Assembly (NCBI GenBank): GCA_014649555.1
Contig: BMTG01000029.1
Location: 1-33,457, forward strand
Direction: 5' to 3'
Origin: Streptomyces globisporus
Lineage (GTDB): Bacteria; Actinomycetota; Actinomycetes; Streptomycetales; Streptomycetaceae
DNA length: 33,457 bases
Shown piece after piece: positions 14,610-21,220 of this stretch. How positions within the stretch are numbered: position 1 is the first letter of the stretch; every line of letters begins with the position of its first letter. Made by a program: the position numbers and the translations under genes. The notes beneath the pieces are model-generated. The model ran no database searches. It was given only the letters and a program-made list of their open reading frames with translations, and was not told the DNA's origin.

Positions 14610-15452
14610 TCAAGCCGTACGGTCCATGGGCCCCGGCGCGGCCGCAGGGGTGATGCTGGTCAGCCCCGCGCGTTCCGCGGCGAGGCGTTGGAGGGCTCGT
14701 GCCCGGGCTGCGTCGCTGGGACGTAACCGCTGCTGAGCGGCGGTCTTCCTCTGGAGTTCCTCCAGGGCGTGGCGGCCGTCGGCGAAGTGGTCCTCTGGTT
14801 CCCGGAGCCTTTCGCGGAGCTGCCGTTCGGCGGCCTCCTGGATCTTCGGGTTGATGTGCTGCTGCCTGGTCCAGGTGGCGCGGTGGGCGGCGATGGCCTC
14901 CCGGTATCCCTCCGGGGCCTCTTCCCGCGTGTACCGCCTGGGCGTGGCGGCAGGTTGCGGAGCTGCGGCGGGCGCGGGTGTCCGGTCGTCATGGGGTGAC
15001 GGCGAGGTGAGTGCGGCCGGGCGGAGGATCTCCAGGCGCCGGACGGTGTCAGGGCCGACGGTGTCGTTGACCTTGGCGGTGATCTGCTTCTGGTGGAGGG
15101 TCAGCTGCGTGCGGTAGGCGGGTGTTGCGGGCCGGAGGTGCAGGGTGCCACTGGCGGCGTCGAACTGAACGGCCTCCACCTTCCCGGCGAGCTCGGGCGC
15201 GATGGCTGGCCACTGATCGATGACGCTGCCCGCCGTCGCGGCCGCGGCCGCCGGAGTGGCCCAGCCGCGCTCCGCAACCATCCGCGACAGAGCATCAGCG
15301 AAAGCCAGCGGATCGCGGCCGCCGCCGCGCTGAGTACGGGTTGTCGTGTTGCGGGTGCGCTTGGGCTGAGGTGCGCTCTTCGCGGCAGCGCGGGCGCTCC
15401 GGAGGGCGATGCGGGCTAGGTCGGCCCCGGTCGGTGTGGTGTTCTCGCTCAT
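14610..15452 (-). CDS. DciA-like (DUF721) protein
   Basis: In this 280-residue protein residues about 45-150 resemble DUF721/DciA: PLAFADALSRMVAERGWATP, then W-AIAPELAGKVEAVQFD, SGTLHLRPATPAYRTQLTLH and INAKVNDTVGPDTVRRLEI-like strands. An Ala/Pro linker and a charged helical C-terminus follow. DciA is the ancestral bacterial protein that assists loading of the DnaB helicase. Its ATG overlaps the stop of the initiator-like gene by 4 bp (15449-15452), so the two are made together. A plasmid-borne DciA coupled to an initiator suggests recruitment of host DnaB to the element's origin. The fold call is by eye; the role is inference. Confidence 0.65.
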   Translation of the reverse strand: MSENTTPTGADLARIALRSARAAAKSAPQPKRTRNTTTRTQRGGGRDPLAFADALSRMVAERGWATPAAAAATAGSVIDQWPAIAPELAGKVEAVQFDAASGTLHLRPATPAYRTQLTLHQKQITAKVNDTVGPDTVRRLEILRPAALTSPSPHDDRTPAPAAAPQPAATPRRYTREEAPEGYREAIAAHRATWTRQQHINPKIQEAAERQLRERLREPEDHFADGRHALEELQRKTAAQQRLRPSDAARARALQRLAAERAGLTSITPAAAPGPMDRTA

Positions 15453-16777
15453 GCCGGGGCTCCCGTCCAGCTGTTGAGGAAGGCGGCCATATCGGCGGCC
15501 GCGCTGTGGTCGCTGAGGTCGTCCAGGCCGAGCTCAGCCTGCCGGGCTGAGTAGGTGGCGAGACCTTCGGCCAGGCCGTCCAGCACGCTGCGCACCAGGT
15601 CGGGGCTGGAGGCTGCAAGCGGACCGGAGGCTTCCTGCTCGTCCCAGCCTTCGGCCAGCTCTGCTGCTGCGCTCTGGTGCTCAGCGGTGGCCTGCTGGGC
15701 CAGGCGGGCGCGGATGTAGGCGGCGGGGCGGGCCGGGCGCCAGGTCAGATGCCAGGAGTGGAGCTCCGCGGTGATCGTCGGCCAGTCCCACCCGGCGTCC
15801 GTGAACGGCCGCAGCGCGACTTCCAGCTCCCGCAGACTGGCCCGCTGCGTCCAGGTGACCCGGGGCCTGACCTGCTGGACGATGCCGATCCCCTGCCGCG
15901 TTTGGCCCGCGGTACGGCGGCTCCCGTCGCTGTTGTAGCTGATCTCGAAGGAGGGGCGGGGGGCTTTGCGGCAGCTCGCGCGCTTGCGCGAGGTGTCTTT
16001 ACAACCACTCTCAACCCGCACATCAGGTGATTGGTGGTAAAGACCAGGAGAATGGGGCTCACGGCTCGCTGAGCAGGAGTTATCCACAGTGGGGTTATCC
16101 ACAGGACGTGCTCCCATGCCTCGGGATGTGCGGGTCCGGCGAACCTCCGGCCGAACGCGCCGGTTCCGGCGGCCGGTTGCCTCCCGATCCGCGCTCCGTG
16201 CGGCCGAGGCGGCGACCGCGAGCTCCCGGCCGGCCGGGGTCACTCCGCAGACGCGGGCCTGGTAGCCCGTACCGTCCAGCCGGTGCCCCATCGCGTCGTC
16301 GTACGCCGGAGGGATCACCGCGCCGTAGATCGTCGCCGTCGCCATGTACGGCTCCCCCGGTGACGCCAGGTTGCGCTTGCTGCCGCGGACGAGCCAGACG
16401 AGGGAGCCCAGCTCCCGCAGGATCCGGATGTGGCGCTTGACCGTGGCCCGGGAGAGTCCGGTGCGGCGGACGATGCCGTCCAGGTCGTAGATGGCGATAC
16501 CGCGCCGGTAGTCCATCCGGCCCGCGAGGTCCTCCGCGACCAGCATGGTCGAGGGGCCGGCCCCCGGGTGCAGGCCCGCTGACAGCAGCCACACCACGGA
16601 GCGAATCCACGCACGCGGCTCAGCGCGCCGAGAGGCAGTACACAGGATGTCCTGCGCGTCCTCCTGGATGGCAGGAATACGTGTAGGACTCGGTGTGGAA
16701 CCCGGACGCACAGCGTCCGAAGACGAAGCCGCCCGGGAACGGGGCAACATGACGGCGAGGGCCGCCACCGGGCTCAC
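15449..16777 (-). CDS. Winged-helix replication-initiator-like protein (pSLA2 Rep1-like)
   Basis: I start the 442-residue protein at GTG 16777 (AAGG six bases upstream); GTG 16810 and ATG 16750 are alternatives. Residues about 79-137 form a winged HTH, VRRTGLSRATVKRHIRILRE, then LGSLVWLVRGSKRNL. A middle low-complexity part (about 190-270) holds VDNPTVDNS, encoded by two DnaA boxes. The C-terminal half is helical (WDWPTITAELHSWHLTWRP, then AYIRARLAQQ). I recall near-identical N-termini among streptomycete plasmid and chromosome-arm HTH proteins. In pSLA2 the origin lies inside the initiator gene rep1, which fits the boxes here. It is coupled to the DciA-like gene. Initiator function is inferred, not proven. 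Confidence 0.6.
   Translation of the reverse strand: MSPVAALAVMLPRSRAASSSDAVRPGSTPSPTRIPAIQEDAQDILCTASRRAEPRAWIRSVVWLLSAGLHPGAGPSTMLVAEDLAGRMDYRRGIAIYDLDGIVRRTGLSRATVKRHIRILRELGSLVWLVRGSKRNLASPGEPYMATATIYGAVIPPAYDDAMGHRLDGTGYQARVCGVTPAGRELAVAASAARSADREATGRRNRRVRPEVRRTRTSRGMGARPVDNPTVDNSCSASREPHSPGLYHQSPDVRVESGCKDTSRKRASCRKAPRPSFEISYNSDGSRRTAGQTRQGIGIVQQVRPRVTWTQRASLRELEVALRPFTDAGWDWPTITAELHSWHLTWRPARPAAYIRARLAQQATAEHQSAAAELAEGWDEQEASGPLAASSPDLVRSVLDGLAEGLATYSARQAELGLDDLSDHSAAADMAAFLNSWTGAPA
15995..16044. repeat. Inverted repeat inside the initiator gene
   Basis: GTCTTTACAACCA (15995-16007) and TGGTGGTAAAGAC (16032-16044) match as an inverted repeat at 12 of 13 positions, with 24 bp between. 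The arms are unusually AT-rich for this DNA. It lies 36 bp from the first DnaA box and so may be part of an intragenic origin. Confidence 0.5.
16080..16103 (+). other. Two perfect DnaA boxes (candidate replication origin)
   Basis: TTATCCACA occurs at 16080-16088 and again at 16095-16103, same orientation, 15 bp apart, both exact matches to the E. coli consensus; the streptomycete preference is TTGTCCACA. They lie within the coding sequence of the initiator-like gene, where they encode VDN repeated. In DNA this GC-rich two perfect copies so close together is unlikely by chance. Confidence 0.65.
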
Positions 16778-16914
16778 AGCGAGCCTTCGTGGAGGCTCGG
16801 CAACAGGCACAGTGAGCGGTCGACGAAAAGGTCACTTTTGGGCGCAAAGCGCACGGCCGTAGGCCATGCAGCCGACGCCTCCGCGCTGACGCGCAGCGGG
16901 TAGGACAAAGCGAA

Positions 16915-16945
16915 TCCCCTGGTTAGGGGAGCCGTGACCAGGGGA
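16915..16945. repeat. Overlapping, mutually exclusive palindromes
   Basis: TCCCCTGGT (16915-16923) is a perfect inverted match to ACCAGGGGA (16937-16945). Its first six bases also pair with AGGGGA at 16925-16930. The two stems cannot form together, a switch-like arrangement. It lies inside the iteron region. Confidence 0.4.
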
Positions 16946-17109
16946 TGTGACCTGACAATGGCCCAGGGATAGTGGCGGAGCGGATGAGTGTCCGCGTATC
17001 CTGGGTACAGGTGACCACGGAGACCGCGAGGTCCACCGGTATCACCCCGGAGAGGTCACCTCACCGGACACGACTCGGAGCTGTGGAAGGCGTGCGAGTC
17101 GACTCAAGG

Positions 17110-17151
17110 AGCCGTTCCCTCCCTGCCAGGAGGGGGCGGCTTCGTCTTTTT
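17110..17151 (+). terminator. Rho-independent terminator (plus strand)
   Basis: AGCCG (17110-17114) pairs with CGGCT (17137-17141) and CCCTCC (17117-17122) with GGAGGG (17129-17134), followed by CTTTTT at 17146-17151. This is one of the few T-run terminators in the window. No protein gene precedes it on the plus strand, so it may end an untranslated RNA. On the minus strand it would be downstream of nothing. Confidence 0.6.
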
Positions 17152-17180
17152 AGGGGCCGCGGGGGCTGCTGGTCACGAGA

Positions 17181-17717
17181 TCACCCTGTCAGTAGGCGGG
17201 AATCTGGATGAAGAACTACAGAGGCTGGGCGTTGCCCCAGCCAGCCAGACAGACGGTGTGCGGGAGCTTCGGTCCGCACGTGCTCGAAGCCCTCCCGGAC
17301 GTAGAACGATTGCAGAGCGGTATTGCTACGCCAGCAGTCCAGGCGGACCCAACTCTTGCGCTCCTGCTGGGCCTGATGACCGGCCCAGTCGAGTAGCTGC
17401 CCACCGAGGCGGCGCCCCATCGCGGCGCGCGCGGTGATGAGCTTAGCGACGTAGACAGCATCCTCCGGCCGATCCTCGGGCTGCCAGAAATCCATGTCAG
17501 GCGGTGCGAGAGTGATGGTGGCGAGGACCCGCCCCTCCTCCTCGACGAGCCAGGTGCGTCCCGCTGCGATGTCAGCCTGCCACTTCGCGAGTGCCGGAGC
17601 CCGCGTTTGCGGGTTACGCCATTGATCGATCCCTGCCTCGCTGAGCCATTGCTCAGCTTCGACGCGAAGATCCATCAGCGCGGCGACGTCCTCTTCACCT
17701 GCCGGTCGAATCATCAT
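17181..17717 (-). CDS. GNAT family N-acetyltransferase
   Basis: This 178-residue protein starts MIRPAGEEDVAALMDLRVEAEQWL, the usual GNAT beta1-alpha1. The central strand LATITLAPPDMDFW follows, then the acetyl-CoA loop VAKLITARAAMGRRLGGQLLDW and the C-terminal LDCWRSNTALQSFYVREGFEHV, all in family order. The start overlaps the GntR gene stop by 4 bp, so translation is coupled. In streptomycete plasmids and AICEs a GntR regulator paired with a GNAT gene is common. The substrate is unknown. Regulation through the GntR protein is likely. Confidence 0.85.
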   Translation of the reverse strand: MMIRPAGEEDVAALMDLRVEAEQWLSEAGIDQWRNPQTRAPALAKWQADIAAGRTWLVEEEGRVLATITLAPPDMDFWQPEDRPEDAVYVAKLITARAAMGRRLGGQLLDWAGHQAQQERKSWVRLDCWRSNTALQSFYVREGFEHVRTEAPAHRLSGWLGQRPASVVLHPDSRLLTG

Positions 17718-18475
17718 TCGCTGACGTCCATCTCATACACGAGGATGTGCCGATCTCCTGGTGCGATCGTCACCATCACTCGGACCGGGCAATCCGCCCC
17801 GTAGCCGATACGCACGTGCTGCGCGACCGGCGTACCGACCGGCAACTGCAGGCGCTCAGTCTCCTCAGGAGTAGGCATCCGGATGGCGATCTCATCCCGT
17901 ACGTGGTGCTGAGGGTGGCCGATGCTCCTCAAGATGCCGCCCGGGATCGCCACATCGCCCTCTTGCTCCAGCAAGGTGTCCTCCGCCAAGGCGAGAGGGA
18001 AAGAGCTGGTGCTGAGCTGAAACGGGCGGTCATCCACGAGACGCATACGAGTGCGCGTGAGTACCGAGTCACCCTTGGCGATCTGGAGCCACGCGGCGAC
18101 CTCGGCTGACGCTGGACCGGTACTGACAGCTACCTGCTGAGCGGGCGTCCGGCCCGCAGCTGTGATTGCCGCTGACCAGTCATCCATCGCTCGTGAGTCG
18201 CGGCGCTTCCCACGCTCGAAGTGAGTCAGATTCCAGGTGATCGGCTTGTCCAGCCGAACGCGGCGCCTTCCTCCCTGTTCGCCTACAACGAGGCCCTCCA
18301 ACTTCAGAAGATCAATACCCGCGCTTACCGTCTTGGCCGTGACGCCGTACGCATCCGCCAACTCGCGGCTCGTAGGCAGCGGGTGCCCAGGCGGCAACAC
18401 GCCAGTGCGGATCTGCTCTCGCAGGTCATCTGCGATCGCTCTCGCCGTCGTTCGGCGCTCGGTGTGCGACGTCAT
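17714..18475 (-). CDS. GntR-family (HutC/UTRA) regulator, Kor-like
   Basis: The 253-residue protein (ATG 18475) has an N-terminal winged HTH: ARAIADDLREQIRTGVLPPG, then PLPTSRELADAYGVTAKTVS, residues 11-75. The C-terminal UTRA-type ligand domain (about 90-250) includes PFQLSTSSFPLALAEDTLLE and ends with a strand typical of HutC members (RVMVTIAPGDRHILVYEMDV). GntR/HutC regulators of actinomycete plasmids (TraR, KorA, KorSA) repress transfer genes. This gene is divergent from the long transfer-type operon, with palindromes and three shared AGTTANGTAC sites between. It probably represses both directions; that is inference. Confidence 0.85.
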   Translation of the reverse strand: MTSHTERRTTARAIADDLREQIRTGVLPPGHPLPTSRELADAYGVTAKTVSAGIDLLKLEGLVVGEQGGRRRVRLDKPITWNLTHFERGKRRDSRAMDDWSAAITAAGRTPAQQVAVSTGPASAEVAAWLQIAKGDSVLTRTRMRLVDDRPFQLSTSSFPLALAEDTLLEQEGDVAIPGGILRSIGHPQHHVRDEIAIRMPTPEETERLQLPVGTPVAQHVRIGYGADCPVRVMVTIAPGDRHILVYEMDVSE

Positions 18476-18481
18476 GGCGTG

Positions 18482-18519
18482 CACAGTACCTCTAACTGCG
18501 AGTTAGGTACACAACTGTG
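18482..18519. promoter_or_regulatory. Nested palindromic operator upstream of the GntR gene
   Basis: CTAACT-GCG-AGTTAG (18492-18506) is a perfect palindrome. Outside it GTACC (18486-18490) mirrors GGTAC (18506-18510), and CACAGT (18482-18487) mirrors ACTGTG (18514-18519). It sits 7 bp upstream of the GntR start codon, where an autoregulatory site would be. Confidence 0.6.
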
Positions 18520-18617
18520 AGCCACTTGAGGACCTCTTGAGCTTCTTGGGTACTTAACTATTGACTTTGGGTTACCCGCTTCGTGTACTGTCGGCGCTGT
18601 CGGCGAAAGTTATGTAC
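18501..18617. promoter_or_regulatory. Three AGTTANGTAC sites in the divergent control region
   Basis: AGTTAGGTAC (plus, 18501-18510), AGTTAAGTAC (minus, 18559-18550) and AGTTATGTAC (plus, 18608-18617) share nine fixed bases with one variable base. They surround a candidate plus-strand promoter with -35 TTGACT at 18561-18566 and -10 TGTACT at 18584 (17-bp spacer) or TACTGT at 18586 (19-bp spacer). Looping or cooperative binding by the GntR protein is plausible. The rest of the gap up to 18841 shows no gene. Confidence 0.55.
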
Positions 18618-18841
18618 CAAAGTCGATGACAGCAGGGGTCACCGTTCCTTCGGGGGCGGGGCAGTGGGGTGAGCCGAGCTCCCCCGGCAGAGGCACCTGT
18701 ACCGAATAGCTCCACCTGATCCACCTCGAAAGCGCTGCTGCGCTGTCTGTCCGCCAGGACCAACCCCCCGCCCATATGGTGGGGCCGGCCTGGCGCGGCA
18801 GAGAAGGCAGCACCCGCACCCGTACCCGTCAGGAGGATTCG

Positions 18842-19630
18842 ATGCCCCGTAAGCGTCCCGGCCGCGTCCGGACCAGGAACACCAACCGCCGTGCACCGCT
18901 ACTGCTCAGCACCATGGCCCCCCAGGACTTCAACGTTCGGCCCGGCGAGACGAAATCGATCGCCTGCCCCGATTGCCGCACCTGGCGCCGGATCATGGGC
19001 GACACGGTCCTCAAGATTCGCGAGCACGTCAGCGACGAGCAGGGCGCGACGCGCACCGCCTGCCCCGGCAGCGACCAGCTCGTGGTCGTCAACATCGACA
19101 TCCGGCGCTGGCAGGTCGAGCAGGACCGCCTGCTGCGGGACGCGATGCCGCAGGACAACCGGCGTGCCGCACAACAGTTCTACAAGCCCCTTCCGGCCGC
19201 AGCCGCCCCGGTGGCACGGATCAAGGGAGAGGCCACGCTGGAGACGACCCGGCAGTCCTACCTGGCGCACCGTAAGGGCTGCATCCGGTGCGTCGGCGGC
19301 CAGCACTGCACCGACGGCGGCATCCTCGGCCGCCGCTATGTCCGTGCCCTCCATGAAGAGCCCGCTCGCCGAGAGGCCCGCGAGCAACTGGAGCGCAAGG
19401 CCCGCCGGACCGAACGGGCGCGGACTGCTTCGTCCGTTCGCACGGCGCAGTGGGCCAAGTACGGCGGCCTGACGGTCGAGACGTCGAACAACCGGTGCAC
19501 GCCCCGCCTCCCGGAAACCCGCTCCGAGTTCAGCGGCCCCCAGCTCCCGCTGGCCCCTTATGACGAGGCGGCGCACGACCTGCGGCAGGCCGAACTGGGC
19601 AAGCAGTACGCCGCCCGGACCTCCGCCTGA
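18842..19630 (+). CDS. Cys-containing hypothetical protein, first gene of the transfer-type operon
   Basis: ATG 18842 follows a strong CAGGAGG site; the 22 upstream open codons are likely leader. The 262-residue protein has CPDCRTWRR (about 43-51) with a later C in TACPGSDQ, as a zinc knuckle, and a second Cys/His cluster HRKGCIRCVGGQHC (about 149-162). A long basic helix follows (ARREAREQLERKARRTERAR). It is the first gene downstream of the promoter regulated by the GntR sites. Two hairpins follow it. A DNA-binding or recruitment role in plasmid transfer is a guess. Confidence 0.65.
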   Translation: MPRKRPGRVRTRNTNRRAPLLLSTMAPQDFNVRPGETKSIACPDCRTWRRIMGDTVLKIREHVSDEQGATRTACPGSDQLVVVNIDIRRWQVEQDRLLRDAMPQDNRRAAQQFYKPLPAAAAPVARIKGEATLETTRQSYLAHRKGCIRCVGGQHCTDGGILGRRYVRALHEEPARREAREQLERKARRTERARTASSVRTAQWAKYGGLTVETSNNRCTPRLPETRSEFSGPQLPLAPYDEAAHDLRQAELGKQYAARTSA

Positions 19631-19653
19631 CCCGTACAAACCAGGACGAACAA

Positions 19654-19700
19654 CCACGGCCCCGGCCGCCCCGATCATGCAGGGGCGACCGGGGCCGTGG
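19654..19700 (+). terminator. Hairpin terminator
   Basis: CCACGGCCCCGG (19654-19665) pairs perfectly with CCGGGGCCGTGG (19689-19700), and inside it GCCCC (19668-19672) pairs with GGGGC (19682-19686). It begins 24 bp after the stop at 19630. There is no T-run, as usual in streptomycetes. Confidence 0.7.
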
Positions 19701-19744
19701 CTGCTCGTACAGCAGCACAGGGCCACCGGCCCCGCAAGCAAGCG

Positions 19745-19778
19745 ACGCACCCCCGGGCTTAGGCCCCCGAGGGTGCGT
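19745..19778 (+). terminator. Second hairpin, terminator or attenuator
   Basis: ACGCACCC (19745-19752) pairs with GGGTGCGT (19771-19778), with further partial pairing of CCGGG to CCC inside, followed by CTTCG. Lying 32 bp before the next start codon, it may be a leader attenuator rather than a second terminator. Confidence 0.5.
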
Positions 19779-19809
19779 CTTCGCAGATCACCCCGCAGAG
19801 AGGGAAATC

Positions 19810-20340
19810 ATGCGCGTGAACAGGATGACATTCCATCAGTCCCCGCCGGCACGTGGGGCCGCTACGACCGGCGTGTGTCCGGACTGCCAGCTCATCATGG
19901 AGGTGTGCACGTGCCGGGGCGGCGTCGCCGTCCTCGACCAGCACACCGAGACCATCCCCGCCCCGACGGCTGGTGGCGGGTACGGCGACTGGGAGGACCG
20001 CGACAACCAGCGCGGCCCGGAGCGGGACGAGACCGACACTGACCTCTTCCGTCAGCTCGTCCGCCAGCTGGTGGACGACGGCGACGACCGCGCCGCCACG
20101 GCCGGCCGCCGAGCGCGGCGCACGGTCAAGGAGATGACCGGCCAGTCCCTGCCGCCGGTGCTGCACATGACCCGGCCGCTGACCTTCACCCCGACCGCTC
20201 CGGCGGGCCCGGTGGCGGGCGGGCAGTGCACGAGTTGCGGCGGGTACGGCGGCAAGGTCGTCGACACCAGCGATGGCACCGTCACCCGTCAGACCTGGCA
20301 CTCCTGCATCCCGTGCGGCGGTACGGGGGTAGCCCGATGA
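19810..20340 (+). CDS. Zinc-knuckle protein with DnaJ-like CxxCxG motifs (176 aa)
   Basis: The start ATG 19810 has GAGAGGG upstream. The N-terminus has CPDCQLIMEVCTC, and the C-terminus has CTSCGGYGGKVV then CIPCGGTGVAR, the CxxCGGxG pattern of DnaJ-type zinc fingers. The middle is acidic and helical (ETDTDLFRQLVRQLVDDGDD). Two pairs of CxxC spaced by about 21 residues could bind one zinc. The gene overlaps the next by 4 bp (ATGA). The role is unknown; it belongs to the run of small Cys-rich proteins. Confidence 0.7.
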   Translation: MRVNRMTFHQSPPARGAATTGVCPDCQLIMEVCTCRGGVAVLDQHTETIPAPTAGGGYGDWEDRDNQRGPERDETDTDLFRQLVRQLVDDGDDRAATAGRRARRTVKEMTGQSLPPVLHMTRPLTFTPTAPAGPVAGGQCTSCGGYGGKVVDTSDGTVTRQTWHSCIPCGGTGVAR

Positions 20341-20450
20341 GCAGCTGTGGACACCCCCCGCGCCTGGTGACCGTCAACCACGTCGGCTCCGACGGCAAGC
20401 CCTACCAGTCCGTAACTCACGAGCCGTGTCAGTGCGGCGGCAAGCAGTAA
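20337..20450 (+). CDS. 37-residue Cys-rich peptide
   Basis: ATG 20337 overlaps the stop of the preceding gene (ATGA). The product MSSCGHPPRLVTVNHVGSDG then ends EPCQCGGKQ. One Cys-x-His near the start and CxC near the end could bind one metal ion. Translational coupling and position in the run of small Cys-rich genes support it being real; it has no known function. Confidence 0.55.
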   Translation: MSSCGHPPRLVTVNHVGSDGKPYQSVTHEPCQCGGKQ

Positions 20451-20458
20451 AGCTGCTG

Positions 20459-20656
20459 ATGCCGCATCGGATACGCGCCGCCCGGGCCGCGCAGTACCTC
20501 GCGGTCCGGGCCCTCACTGCCCACGGTCTGGCGCACCCGCTCACCCTCGCGCTCCTGGCGGCCGCCTCCACGGCAGCCGCCAGGGCGTGGGACCGGGGCC
20601 ACCGCGTGGACGCGATCCACACCGCACCCGTACAGAGAGCCCGCCGTGCCCGCTGA
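20459..20656 (+). CDS. Small Ala-rich protein (65 aa), possibly membrane-associated
   Basis: From ATG 20459 the product is MPHRIRAARAAQYLAVRALT then AHGLAHPLTLALLAAASTAAARAW, one amphipathic basic helix and one hydrophobic stretch. No good ribosome site precedes it and the start could lie at GTG 20426 or 20432, inside the previous gene. It overlaps the next gene by 11 bp. Real expression is likely from the tight packing, but the evidence is modest. Confidence 0.4.
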   Translation: MPHRIRAARAAQYLAVRALTAHGLAHPLTLALLAAASTAAARAWDRGHRVDAIHTAPVQRARRAR

Positions 20657-20831
20657 CCTCTACACCCGCTACATGGACGCCCACCGCAAATGGGCCGACC
20701 ACGCCGCCGACTGCGGCACCTGCACCACCACCCGGCCCGGCTGCCCCGACGGCATCCCGCTGTGGGAGCGGTACTGCCGCCTGCAGGACGCCTACCTCAC
20801 CCACCTCCGCACGAGAGGCACTGACCTATGA
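20646..20831 (+). CDS. Small Cys-containing protein (61 aa)
   Basis: GTG 20646 starts MPADLYTRYMDAHRKWADHA then ADCGTCTTTRPGCPDG, a CxxC plus a further Cys and a later Cys (RYCRL). A single helix follows (LQDAYLTHLRTRG). Its stop overlaps the next start (ATGA at 20828). It is part of the coupled run of small Cys-rich genes. Function unknown. Confidence 0.55.
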   Translation: MPADLYTRYMDAHRKWADHAADCGTCTTTRPGCPDGIPLWERYCRLQDAYLTHLRTRGTDL

Positions 20832-21094
20832 CTGCCACCATCACCTCCCTCACCGCCTTCGCTGCTGCCGCTGCGGCGGACACCGTGTACGTATCCCCGC
20901 CCGCCCCGATGTTCTTGGCCAGCATCCCGACCGGGGCCGGGGCCGACGTGCACGTCTACCGGGACTCCGACGGCAGCCTCAGCAGCGACTGCACCGGCTG
21001 CGGCGAGTACGCCTGGACGCTCCTGGTGACCCCCGAATTCGCCCAGGAACACGCCGCAACCTGCTTCCGCCCGCCCCGCTCGCGGGCGGCCTGA
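20828..21094 (+). CDS. Small zinc-finger-like protein (88 aa)
   Basis: The 88-residue product has an Ala-rich start, then SSDCTGCGEYAWTLLVTPEF and AQEHAATCF, giving C-x2-C-x14-H-x3-C, a plausible zinc site. It is coupled by 4 bp to the previous gene. The C-terminus is basic (RPPRSRAA). Function unknown; similar C-terminal C-x2-C...H-x3-C proteins are frequent on streptomycete plasmids as I recall. Confidence 0.55.
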   Translation: MTATITSLTAFAAAAAADTVYVSPPAPMFLASIPTGAGADVHVYRDSDGSLSSDCTGCGEYAWTLLVTPEFAQEHAATCFRPPRSRAA

Positions 21095-21112
21095 CGGGCT
21101 GCCAGCTGCCTC

Positions 21113-21149
21113 CCCTGCCCGTCCCGGCCCCGCGCCGGTACGGGCAGGG
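21113..21149 (+). terminator. Hairpin terminator
   Basis: CCCTGCCCGT (21113-21122) pairs perfectly with ACGGGCAGGG (21140-21149), with CCGGC/GCCGG inside (21124-21128 and 21134-21138). It starts 18 bp after the stop at 21094. A G-run rather than a T-run follows. Confidence 0.6.
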
Positions 21150-21220
21150 CCGGGGGGGGAGCCGGACAGCCCCACCCCGCTCCACCCGTCTGCTGACCCC
21201 ACCTTGCTGAGGAGTACGCA

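Larger units (their letters stand above)
16830..17176. repeat. GTGACC/GGTCAC iteron-like repeats
   Basis: The 6-mer occurs six times: GGTCAC at 16830, 17054 and 17171, and GTGACC at 16934, 16947 and 17011. Roughly 0.2 would be expected by chance in equal-base DNA. The closest pair is 13 bp apart; the pair at 17011 and 17054 is inverted. Position just upstream of an initiator-like gene suggests initiator or regulator binding sites. Confidence 0.45.
16778..17180. other. Noncoding origin/control region upstream of the initiator gene
   Basis: No convincing gene is present. The region holds a GAGCCT/AGGCTC stem (16781-16798), the six GTGACC/GGTCAC repeats, the overlapping palindromes at 16915-16945, a GACTCG/CGAGTC pair near 17079-17104, and a plus-strand terminator at 17110-17151. 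A small structured RNA read on the plus strand and ending at that terminator is possible. Confidence 0.45.

Noticed and set aside
17110-17151. Calling the hairpin plus T-run the 3' end of a tRNA
   Set aside because: No cloverleaf, T-loop GTTC-type sequence or CCA end was found upstream.
16972-17211. A 79-codon plus-strand frame upstream of the GNAT gene
   Set aside because: It crosses a strong terminator and contains only Arg/Ser/Gly-rich sequence; better explained as noncoding.
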